This document shows positions 1 to 5,277 of a DNA stretch of 6,843 bases, piece after piece (positions within the stretch are counted from its first letter, which is position 1; each line of letters begins with the position of its first letter). The notes under the pieces are model-generated. The model was given only the letters and a program-made list of their open reading frames with translations. It ran no database searches and had not been told where the DNA came from. Position numbers and translations under genes: made by a program. Origin of the DNA: Microcella sp. (GTDB lineage: Bacteria; Actinomycetota; Actinomycetes; Actinomycetales; Microbacteriaceae); the NCBI GenBank assembly GCA_020216895.1, contig JAIWOM010000076.1, positions 1-6,843 on the forward strand. The letters run 5' to 3'.

Positions 1-245
1 CCAAGGACGCGACCGAGGCCCAGCGCGCCGCCGCCGACGCGACCGCGCGGGAGGTGCTCGAGAACGCCGAGCGGCGCGCGGCCGAGCTGCTGCGGGATGC
101 CGAGAAGCGCACGGCGGACATGGTCGCCGACGCGGAGGAGCGTCTCGCGCGCATCCGGGTCGAGCGCGATGCCGTGGCGGGCTACTTCGAGAGCCTGCGC
201 GGGGTACTGTCGCAGGCGGAGGCCGTAACGAGCCGGGACGAGTAG
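1..245 (+). CDS. C-terminal part of a coiled-coil, DivIVA-like protein (5' end outside window)
   Basis: The open frame enters from the left edge (first full codon at 3) and stops with TAG at 243-245, leaving 80 visible residues. It is almost entirely charged helix rich in Ala, Glu and Arg. Three consecutive 11-residue units can be aligned, starting NAERR, DAEKR and DAEER, which is a hendecad coiled-coil pattern. The tail (about 25 residues, containing RVERDAVAGYFESLRG) breaks the pattern and may be a conserved end. Such helices are typical of actinobacterial DivIVA/Wag31-like cell-pole proteins, but the diagnostic N-terminal DivIVA domain lies outside the window, so the family is inferred. 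F-type ATPase b-subunit-like or generic coiled-coil proteins remain possible. A GTG at 54 lies inside the same open frame and is not needed as a start. The permease gene follows after 30 nt on the same strand, so the two are probably co-transcribed. Confidence 0.72.
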   Translation, partial: KDATEAQRAAADATAREVLENAERRAAELLRDAEKRTADMVADAEERLARIRVERDAVAGYFESLRGVLSQAEAVTSRDE

Positions 246-275
246 GTCCCCCGCGCGGCCGGGAGAGGGCATCCG

Positions 276-1337
276 GTGAAGATCCACAACGCGTTCCGCC
301 TCGGCATCTTCGGCGGTCTGGGCGTTCTCGTCGCCCTGCTCATCGGCGGGGCGTTCGCATCACTGGCGACGATCCTCACCTACATCGGGGCGGCGATCTT
401 CATCGCGCTCGGCCTCGACCCGCTGATCTCCTGGCTCGAATCGCGCAAGTGGCCGCGCTGGGCGGCCCTCGTGACCGTGCTGATCGGGGTGCTCGGCCTG
501 TTCACGGGCCTGGTGTTCGCGCTGATCCCCGTGGTGCTCGAGCAGTCGTCGCGCCTGATCGCCGAGATCACTCGCTACGTGACGACGCCGCGCCTCCTCG
601 ACGAGCTCCTGGCGCAGGTGCAGGCGGTCATCCCCGTCGAGGTGCTCGACATCCGCGAGGCGGCGCAGGCCGTGCTCGCCTACCTCACCGACCCGGACAA
701 CCTGGCGCAGATCGGTGGCGGGGTGCTCTCGGTGAGCGTCTCGATCGCGACCGGCGTGTTCGGCGCGCTCATCATCCTCATCCTGACGCTCTACTTCACC
801 GCCTCGCTCGGCTCGATGAAGCGCGCCCTGTACCGCCTCGTGCCGCGGTCGCGGCGCGACACCTTCATCGACATCGCCGAGCAGGTCTCGCACGCGGTCG
901 GCCGCTACGTCGTCGGGCAGGTCGGCCTCGCGCTCATCAACGGCGTCGCGAGCTTCATCTTCCTGAACGCCATCGGGGCCGCCTACCCGGCGCTGTTCGC
1001 CTTCATCGCGTTCCTGTTCTCGCTCGTGCCCCTCGTCGGCACCCTCTCCGGCTCGATCCTCATCGTTCTCACGCAGCTGCTCGTGAACCCCGAGTCGATC
1101 GCGACCGTCATCGCCGCCGCCGTCTGGTACCTGGTCTACATGCAGGTCGAGGCGTACGTGCTGAGCCCGAACATCATGAATCGGGCCGTGAAGGTGCCCG
1201 GCGTCGTGGTCGTCATCGCCGCGCTCATCGGCGGCACGCTGCTGGGCATCCTGGGAGCGCTCATCGCGATCCCGGTGGCCGCGTCGATCCTGATCGTCAT
1301 CGACCAGGTGATCGTCCCGAAGCTCGACGAGCGCTGA
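276..1337 (+). CDS. AI-2E family transporter (PerM/YdiK-type membrane permease)
   Basis: This encodes 353 aa, a normal length for the AI-2E/PerM family (PF01594). Hydrophobic segments lie near residues 11-48, 63-86, 150-175, 212-232, 238-270, 275-292 and 308-345. A soluble amphipathic stretch (about 88-148) sits between the early and middle helices, as is usual for the family. The C-terminal half carries the family-like PLVGTLSG (252-259) and VEAYVLSPNIMNRAVKVPG (291-309), followed by a Gly/Ala-rich last membrane region ending AIPVAAS. The GTG start at 276 is supported by the purine-rich GGGAGAGG at 261-268, 7 nt upstream. Family members have been linked to autoinducer-2 export, Na+/H+ antiport or other efflux. 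The substrate here cannot be read from sequence, and AI-2 transport should not be assumed. It probably shares a transcript with the coiled-coil gene upstream. Confidence 0.9.
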   Translation: MKIHNAFRLGIFGGLGVLVALLIGGAFASLATILTYIGAAIFIALGLDPLISWLESRKWPRWAALVTVLIGVLGLFTGLVFALIPVVLEQSSRLIAEITRYVTTPRLLDELLAQVQAVIPVEVLDIREAAQAVLAYLTDPDNLAQIGGGVLSVSVSIATGVFGALIILILTLYFTASLGSMKRALYRLVPRSRRDTFIDIAEQVSHAVGRYVVGQVGLALINGVASFIFLNAIGAAYPALFAFIAFLFSLVPLVGTLSGSILIVLTQLLVNPESIATVIAAAVWYLVYMQVEAYVLSPNIMNRAVKVPGVVVVIAALIGGTLLGILGALIAIPVAASILIVIDQVIVPKLDER

Positions 1338-1338
1338 A

Positions 1339-1354
1339 CGCGGCCCGGGCCGCG
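1339..1354. terminator. GC palindrome between convergent genes, possible bidirectional terminator
   Basis: CGCGGCCCGGGCCGCG is a perfect 16-bp palindrome. It begins one base after the permease stop codon and ends 4 bases before the stop of the converging hydrolase gene. On either strand the RNA could fold into a hairpin, for example six pairs around a CCGG loop. There is no U-run on either side, so intrinsic termination is not assured. U-poor hairpins between convergent genes are common in high-GC actinobacteria. The role is inferred from position. Confidence 0.45.
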
Positions 1355-1358
1355 GGCC

Positions 1359-2072
1359 TCACGGCCAGTGGGTCGGCAGGGGCAGCACGGCGGGGTTGAG
1401 GCGCGCGACGATCTCGCTCAGCACGCGCACCGTCTGGTTCTCCCCCACCCAGAGGTGCTTGCCGCCCTCGACCGCGACGAACTCGCGCTCGGGAACCACG
1501 GCGAAGCGCTCCAGCGCCTCGGCCGGGCGCAGGTAATCGTCGAGCTCGGGCACCACGACCACGAGCCGCTTGCCGCTGCCGGCCCACGCCGCGAGCTCGT
1601 CCTCGCGCGTGCGATGCAGGGGCGGCGACAGCAGGATCGCCCCGACCACCGGATGCTCGAGGCCGTGCTTGAGCGCCACCTCGGTTCCGAACGACCAGCC
1701 GAGCAGCCAGGGGGCCGGCAGCCCGCGCTCGGCGACGAACGCCATCGCGGCCTCGAGGTCGAGACGCTCCAGATCGCCGTGGCCGAAGGTGCCCTCGCTC
1801 GTGCCGCGCGCCGAGGTGACGCCGCGGAAGTTGAACCGCAGCACCGCGAGGTCGGCCATCGCCGGCAGGCGGGCGGCCACCTTGCGGATGATATGGGAGT
1901 CCATGAATCCCCCCGCCGTCGGCAGCGGGTGCAGGCACACGAGGGTGGCCACCGGGTCGTGGCTCTCGGGCACCGCGAGCTCGCCGACGAGCGTCAGCCC
2001 GTCGCTCGTGCGCAGCTCGATGTCGGTGCGCACCGCCGGCAGCAGAGTGGCGCTGCGGATCTCCTCGCTCAC
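1359..2072 (-). CDS. Alpha/beta hydrolase of the COG2945 type
   Basis: This encodes 237 aa with an alpha/beta-hydrolase fold. The nucleophile elbow is GWSFG (Ser127). Candidate acid residues are Asp178/Asp179 in VVVPELDDYL, and the catalytic His is His206 in EGGKHLWVG. The N-terminal LHPLPTAGGFMDSH (48-60) and LRFNFRG (78-84) resemble COG2945 hydrolases, where an HPHP-like segment forms the oxyanion region. There is no signal peptide, so it is probably cytosolic; the substrate is unknown. The start is the GTG at 2072-2070, preceded by GGAGG at 2085-2081 with 8 nt spacing. It overlaps the TGA of the upstream gene by 4 nt (GTGA), which implies translational coupling. An in-frame extension to 2198 is rejected because it is Arg-rich and overlaps the neighbouring gene. 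It is the last gene of the minus-strand cluster. Confidence 0.87.
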   Translation of the reverse strand: MSEEIRSATLLPAVRTDIELRTSDGLTLVGELAVPESHDPVATLVCLHPLPTAGGFMDSHIIRKVAARLPAMADLAVLRFNFRGVTSARGTSEGTFGHGDLERLDLEAAMAFVAERGLPAPWLLGWSFGTEVALKHGLEHPVVGAILLSPPLHRTREDELAAWAGSGKRLVVVVPELDDYLRPAEALERFAVVPEREFVAVEGGKHLWVGENQTVRVLSEIVARLNPAVLPLPTHWP

Positions 2073-2371
2073 GGTTCCATCCTCCAGCAGTGGCTGTGCC
2101 AGTGTCGGCGATCGGCCAGGTCGGCCGCCTCGCCCATCAGTCCGTCGGCGCGCCAGGCGACGATGTGCGCCTGACCGATCGGCACGTCGAGCGCGCACCC
2201 GGGGCAGCGGTAGACCTTCTGAGCCGCTGCCTGCCCGACCTGCTGCACGTTCCAGCTGCCGGAGCGCTTGGTCTCCACCCGCCGCAGTCCGGCGGTGATC
2301 CGATCGAGGTCGAGCGGCTCGTCCGGGCGATCGGCGCCACGGCGGCCACGGGGCCGGTTGCTGCGGGGCAT
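2069..2371 (-). CDS. Small conserved protein with a putative CxxC...HxxC zinc site
   Basis: This encodes a 100-aa protein. Residues 1-20 are basic and Pro/Arg-rich. The core has KVYRCPGC (Cys56, Cys59), then HIVAW (from His69), and near the C-terminus RRHWHSHCW (His90, His92, His94, Cys95). Cys56, Cys59, His92 and Cys95 could bind one zinc ion in a zinc-ribbon or treble-clef-like fold. I recall similar small actinobacterial proteins that are annotated vaguely, sometimes as ATP/GTP-binding, but no nucleotide-binding motif is visible here. No function can be assigned. It starts at ATG 2371, 10 nt after the stop of the transglycosylase gene, with only a weak ribosome binding site. Its TGA is embedded in the start of the hydrolase gene. 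The arrangement argues that all three genes are expressed together. Confidence 0.82.
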   Translation of the reverse strand: MPRSNRPRGRRGADRPDEPLDLDRITAGLRRVETKRSGSWNVQQVGQAAAQKVYRCPGCALDVPIGQAHIVAWRADGLMGEAADLADRRHWHSHCWRMEP

Positions 2372-2381
2372 GGCGCCGCGC

Positions 2382-3020
2382 CTAGTACCAGCCGACGCGC
2401 TGGCTGTGCTCCCACGCGCCGCAGGGGTTGCCGTACCGGCCCGTGATGTAGGCGAGACCCCAGGTGATCTGGGTGCGCGGGTTGGTCGCCCAGTCGGCGC
2501 CGGCCACCGCCATCTTGCTACCGGGCAGCGCCTGCGGAATCCCGTAGGCGCCGGAGCTCCTGTTGTGGGCGTAGACGTTCCAGCCCGACTCCTTGTTCCA
2601 CAGCGCCACGAGGCAGTCGTACTGCGCGGAGCCCCAGCCGCGGGCCTCGACCATCTCGCGGGCGATCGCCTTCGCCGAACCCGGGTCGGGCGTGCCCGCG
2701 GCGGGTGCGACGCCGTAGGCGACCAGCTGCGAGGTCTTCCACTCGCCGCGATCGATGCTGCTCACGTAGTCATCGGTCGCCAGGACCTCCTGCCCGGGAG
2801 CCTGCGGACCGGGCGCCGAGACCTCCATCGCCATGACGGGCGAGTGGTCGGTCATGACGGCGAGGACGAGCGCGGCCGAGGCGACGGAGGCGAAGAGGGG
2901 CAGCGACCAGGGCCGCCGGACATGGCGCTCGACAGACGCCGCCTGGGGTCGCTGAGCAGCGCCCCCGCGTCGCGTCTGCTGTGCAGTGGGGCGCGTCGTC
3001 GCCGCTGCATGCCTGCCCAC
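2382..3020 (-). CDS. Secreted or membrane-anchored lytic-transglycosylase-like protein
   Basis: This encodes 212 aa. A long basic N-terminus (1-37, Arg/Gln/Ala-rich) is followed by one hydrophobic segment at about 38-56, which acts as a signal peptide or signal anchor, and then a Pro/Gly-rich linker. The C-terminal domain (about 115-212) matches the small SLT/lysozyme-like domain of actinobacterial transglycosylases and aggregation-promoting factors. It contains ALWNKESGW with Glu144 as the probable catalytic acid, SGAYGIPQALPGSKM (156-170), a conserved-looking WATNPRTQITWGLAYI, and the terminal SQRVGWY. Cys136 and Cys200 probably form a disulfide outside the cell. The expected role is peptidoglycan cleavage or remodelling. 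The start is GTG at 3020: an in-frame TAG lies five codons upstream and no nearer start exists. There is no Shine-Dalgarno sequence, but a TAGACT -10 element sits just upstream, suggesting a near-leaderless transcript. It is 41 nt downstream of the DivIVA-repeat gene. Confidence 0.9.
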   Translation of the reverse strand: MGRHAAATTRPTAQQTRRGGAAQRPQAASVERHVRRPWSLPLFASVASAALVLAVMTDHSPVMAMEVSAPGPQAPGQEVLATDDYVSSIDRGEWKTSQLVAYGVAPAAGTPDPGSAKAIAREMVEARGWGSAQYDCLVALWNKESGWNVYAHNRSSGAYGIPQALPGSKMAVAGADWATNPRTQITWGLAYITGRYGNPCGAWEHSQRVGWY

Positions 3021-3029
3021 AGTGGGTCG

Positions 3030-3035
3030 AGTCTA
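3030..3035 (-). promoter_or_regulatory. Candidate -10 element for the transglycosylase gene
   Basis: On the minus strand TAGACT matches the TAnnnT class of actinobacterial sigma-A -10 hexamers. Nine bases separate it from the GTG start, so initiation at the usual distance would fall at about 3023-3020, giving a 0-3 nt leader. No good -35 hexamer is present 16-18 bp upstream, where the DNA is a GC-rich run from the preceding gene's 3' flank. It would be an internal promoter within the cluster. Confidence 0.42.
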
Positions 3036-3061
3036 CCGGATGCCCGGGCCGAGCCCCGGGG

Positions 3062-3613
3062 TCAGCGAAGCGCGAGCATGACGCGGACCACCGCGTCGAG
3101 CAGCAGATCGACCTGCGCCTCGTCGTAGCCGCGGTACCGCGACCGGAACGCGATGGTGCGGACGACCTCCACCGGGAGGGCGCGCCCCTCCTGCACGTAG
3201 GCGGAGATCCGGGCGGAGAAGGCGTCGACATCGGCCGGGTGGTAGCCCCGTGCGAACGGGTTCACCCGGCGGAACTTCGCCCCGTCCGGCCGGGCCAGCC
3301 GGTCGATGATCTCCTGCGCGAGGGCTCGGATCTCGGCGTGGTACTCCTCCGTGCCGCGCGCCGCGAGCTCCCGCTCCCGCTCCCGCGCGGCGAAGGCCTC
3401 CTCGAGGCGCTCGAGCGCAGCATCCACGTGCCGGGCGGAGTACCCCTTGCCGCGCCGGACGCGGAAGGCGGTGTGGCGGATGTCATCGCTCGACATCCCG
3501 GCATCGGCTGCCGTCGCGGCGAAGGCCTCGCGGGCCCGGTCGAGGAACGCGTCGACCTCGGCCTGGTCGTAGCCGGGCTTTCCGGAGCGGGCGAGCGGGA
3601 AGGTCGAGGTCAC
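3062..3613 (-). CDS. DivIVA-domain repeat protein
   Basis: This encodes 183 aa carrying four copies of the short DivIVA-like motif (aromatic, Gly-Tyr, then Val-Asp plus a hydrophobic pair). They are GYDQAEVDAFL (14-24), TAFRVRRGKGYSARHVDAAL (48-67), FARGYHPADVDAF (120-132) and IAFRSRYRGYDEAQVDLLL (154-172). Motifs 1-2 and 3-4 form two pairs, separated by a charged helical linker (about 70-110). This architecture fits the actinobacterial DivIVA domain repeat family (TIGR03543/TIGR03544 type). Full-length DivIVA binds curved membrane at poles and septa and organises growth; the repeat proteins' precise role is not known to me. There is no signal peptide or membrane helix, so it should be cytosolic and possibly membrane-associated. 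The start is GTG at 3613 with a weak GGGG just upstream. It lies 40 nt downstream of cdsA and probably shares its transcript. Confidence 0.87.
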   Translation of the reverse strand: MTSTFPLARSGKPGYDQAEVDAFLDRAREAFAATAADAGMSSDDIRHTAFRVRRGKGYSARHVDAALERLEEAFAARERERELAARGTEEYHAEIRALAQEIIDRLARPDGAKFRRVNPFARGYHPADVDAFSARISAYVQEGRALPVEVVRTIAFRSRYRGYDEAQVDLLLDAVVRVMLALR

Positions 3614-3632
3614 CGCCCCATTCTGCCGCAGT

Positions 3633-3646
3633 CGCGCGCGCGCGCG
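3633..3646. repeat. (CG)7 dinucleotide tract between cdsA and the DivIVA-repeat gene
   Basis: Fourteen bases of alternating C and G, followed by the palindrome GTGCAC at 3646-3651, fill much of the 40-nt gap. The tract is fully self-complementary and could form an RNA hairpin downstream of cdsA, or Z-DNA under supercoiling. No U-run follows, so a terminator is not claimed. Confidence 0.6.
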
Positions 3647-3653
3647 TGCACGG

Positions 3654-4625
3654 TCAGCCGAGGAGGCTGAAGATCACGTACGCGGCGATCGTCGCCGGCA
3701 GCATCGAATCGAGGCGGTCGAGGAAGCCGCCGTGCCCGGGCAGCCAGGTCGAGATGTCCTTGATGCCGAGGTCGCGCTTGATGAGCGACTCGGTCAGGTC
3801 GCCGAGGGTCGCCACCCCGACCAGGGTCAGCGCCAGCACGAGCCCCACCCACCACTCGGCACCGATCATCAGCACCGCGAGCAGGATGCCCGCGATGGTC
3901 GCGGCGACGACCGAGCCGGCGAAGCCCTCCCAGGTCTTCTTGGGGCTGATGCGCGGCGCCATCGGGTGCTTGCCGAAGAGGATGCCCGAGGCGTACGCGC
4001 CGGTATCGATCGCGATGACGACGATGAGGTAGGCGAGCACCCACCACTGCCCGCCGTCGCGGGCGGTCATGACGACGGCGAACCCGGCCAGCAGCGGCAC
4101 GTAGCTGAGCACGAAGATGCCGGCCGCGAGGTCGGTGCGCAGCGAGACGCTCGGCTGCCGCATCGCGGGCCGCACGGTCTCGACGATGCGCCACAGGCTG
4201 ACGATGCCGACCGCCGCGAGGTACGCCCACCAGAGGCCCGCGGCGCCGCCGTAGAAGGCGGCCGGCACCATGCCGAGCGAGACGGCCACGAGCGGAACGC
4301 GCGGGATGTCGCGGCCGGCGAAGCGCAGGGCGCTGGCGAGCTCGTAGACGGTGAAGGCGACGAGGGCCCCCGCGAACAGCATGAACAGCTCTTTGACCAC
4401 GATGAGGCTGAACAGCAGCGAGAAGCCCAGCACGAGGCCGAAGAAGATCGCCTTCGTCAGGTTGCGGCCGGCACGCGCCTCGATGCGCGCGTCGATCTCG
4501 CGGGCCTTCGCCTCGAGATCGTGCACCTTGGTCTCGATGTCGTGGATGGCGGCCTCGACCTCGTCGCGCGCCGACGCCGCGCGTCCGCGACGCGGGCGCT
4601 CAGGAGAGTTCTCGGTGTCGGCCAT
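3654..4625 (-). CDS. cdsA: Phosphatidate cytidylyltransferase (CDP-diacylglycerol synthase)
   Basis: This 323-aa integral membrane enzyme converts phosphatidic acid and CTP to CDP-diacylglycerol and pyrophosphate, the branch point to phosphatidylglycerol, cardiolipin and phosphatidylinositol. The family signature is complete: S280-x-x-K283-R284 ... K289-D290 ... H298-G-G-F-x-D303-R304-x-D306. Upstream of it are D207-TGAYASGILFGKH and SPKKTWEG (227-234), also typical. Several hydrophobic helices span about 58-98, 110-147, 166-187, 194-215, 235-276 and 308-322. An unusual N-terminal cytosolic region (1-55) is basic and acidic and carries a regular heptad at Val23, Ile27, Ile30, Val34, Leu37, Ala41, Ile44 and Ile48, so a coiled coil is predicted. 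The ATG at 4625 directly abuts the frr TAG (no gap), with GAGG at 4634-4631 inside frr, pointing to translational coupling with frr. Confidence 0.96.
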   Translation of the reverse strand: MADTENSPERPRRGRAASARDEVEAAIHDIETKVHDLEAKAREIDARIEARAGRNLTKAIFFGLVLGFSLLFSLIVVKELFMLFAGALVAFTVYELASALRFAGRDIPRVPLVAVSLGMVPAAFYGGAAGLWWAYLAAVGIVSLWRIVETVRPAMRQPSVSLRTDLAAGIFVLSYVPLLAGFAVVMTARDGGQWWVLAYLIVVIAIDTGAYASGILFGKHPMAPRISPKKTWEGFAGSVVAATIAGILLAVLMIGAEWWVGLVLALTLVGVATLGDLTESLIKRDLGIKDISTWLPGHGGFLDRLDSMLPATIAAYVIFSLLG

Positions 4626-5180
4626 CTAGACCTCGAGAAGCTCGGCTTCCTTCTTCTTGAACGCCTCGTCAGCCGCGTCGGTGGCGCGCTTGGTGATCGC
4701 CTCGAGCTCCTTTTCGGCACGGGCGACCTCGTCATCGCCGACCTCGCTCTTGAGGGCGTCGAGATCGTCCTTGGCCTTGCGACGCACGTTGCGGATGGCG
4801 ACCTTGCAGTCCTCCGCCTTCTGCTTGACGATCTTCACGTACTCCTTGCGACGGTCCTCCGTCAGCTCGGGCATCGTGACGCGGATGATCTCGCCGTCGT
4901 TGCTCGGGTTCGCGCCGAGGTTCGGGAAGTTCACGATCGCCTTCTCGATCTCCTTGAGGGCGCTCTTGTCGTAGGGCGTGATGATGATGGTGCGCGCCTC
5001 GGGGTTCTGCAGGCTCGCGAGCTGCGCAAGCGGCGTGGGCGTGCCGTAGTACTCCACCATGATCTTCTGGAACAGCTGCGGGTTGGCACGACCGGTGCGA
5101 ACCGTCGCGAAGTCCTCCTTCGCGACCTCGACGGCCTTCGTCATCTTCTCGGTGGCCTCGGCCAGAACGTCGGCGATCAT
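4626..5180 (-). CDS. frr: Ribosome recycling factor
   Basis: This encodes 184 aa, the standard RRF length. With EF-G it splits post-termination ribosomes in the cytosol. It aligns by eye over its full length: the N-terminal helix with [14 protein letters not shown] (21-34), the domain II strand region [23 protein letters not shown] (42-63), [14 protein letters not shown] (69-82), [15 protein letters not shown] (87-101), the [10 protein letters not shown] motif (104-113), and the long C-terminal helix with [11 protein letters not shown] (130-140). The ATG start at 5180 has AAGGAG at 5192-5187 with 6 nt spacing, a strong Shine-Dalgarno sequence. An upstream in-frame extension to 5681 is just antisense to the LAXTG gene's frame neighbours and is rejected. 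frr heads the run frr-cdsA-DivIVA repeat. In most actinobacteria pyrH comes immediately before frr, but it is not there in this window. Confidence 0.97.
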   Translation of the reverse strand: MIADVLAEATEKMTKAVEVAKEDFATVRTGRANPQLFQKIMVEYYGTPTPLAQLASLQNPEARTIIITPYDKSALKEIEKAIVNFPNLGANPSNDGEIIRVTMPELTEDRRKEYVKIVKQKAEDCKVAIRNVRRKAKDDLDALKSEVGDDEVARAEKELEAITKRATDAADEAFKKKEAELLEV

Positions 5181-5186
5181 GTGCTG

Positions 5187-5192
5187 CTCCTT
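5187..5192 (-). promoter_or_regulatory. Strong ribosome binding site of frr
   Basis: AAGGAG on the minus strand, 6 nt before the ATG at 5180, is the clearest Shine-Dalgarno sequence in the window. It fixes the frr start and excludes the long upstream extension of the frame. Confidence 0.8.
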
Positions 5193-5208
5193 CAGTGGGT
5201 CGAGCCCG

Positions 5209-5214
5209 AGTCTA
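5209..5214 (-). promoter_or_regulatory. Candidate -10 element for frr
   Basis: TAGACT on the minus strand lies 28 nt upstream of the frr ATG. It would give a transcript beginning near 5202 with a leader of about 20 nt that includes the AAGGAG site. A 17-bp spacer would place the -35 region at about 5232-5237, inside the left arm of the neighbouring hairpin, where the sequence (GCGCAC) does not resemble TTGACA. It is a promoter by position and -10 similarity only. Confidence 0.45.
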
Positions 5215-5224
5215 GTGCGGACGG

Positions 5225-5260
5225 CTCGGGGGTGCGCGCCGGTCGGCGCGCACCCCCGAG
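5225..5260 (-). terminator. 16-bp perfect hairpin downstream of the LAXTG surface-protein gene
   Basis: The arms CTCGGGGGTGCGCGCC (5225-5240) and GGCGCGCACCCCCGAG (5245-5260) are exact reverse complements around a 4-base loop. The structure starts 17 nt after the stop codon of the surface-protein gene, so it most likely ends that transcript and separates it from frr. There is no U-run after the stem on the minus strand. Such U-less but very stable stems are widely taken as terminators in actinobacteria. Its frr-proximal arm reaches the expected -35 region of the frr promoter. Confidence 0.75.
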
Positions 5261-5277
5261 AGGTGTCCGGCTGGGCG

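Noticed and set aside
449..1399. 316-codon plus-strand frame overlapping the permease gene
   Set aside because: It is Arg/His/Pro-rich out-of-frame translation. The permease frame has membrane helices, a ribosome site and family motifs.
1368..2174. Plus-strand open frames opposite the hydrolase gene
   Set aside because: They are antisense to a gene with a complete catalytic triad and a strong ribosome site, and have no recognisable protein features.
2073..2198. N-terminal extension of the hydrolase to 2198
   Set aside because: It overlaps the zinc-protein gene in another frame and is Arg-rich. The GTG at 2072 has a well-placed GGAGG and a 4-nt stop-start overlap.
3040..3061. CCCGGG-rich inverted repeats after the DivIVA-repeat stop codon as a terminator
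   Set aside because: Several short alternative stems are possible, but none is longer than a few pairs and there is no U-run, so read-through into the transglycosylase gene seems as likely.
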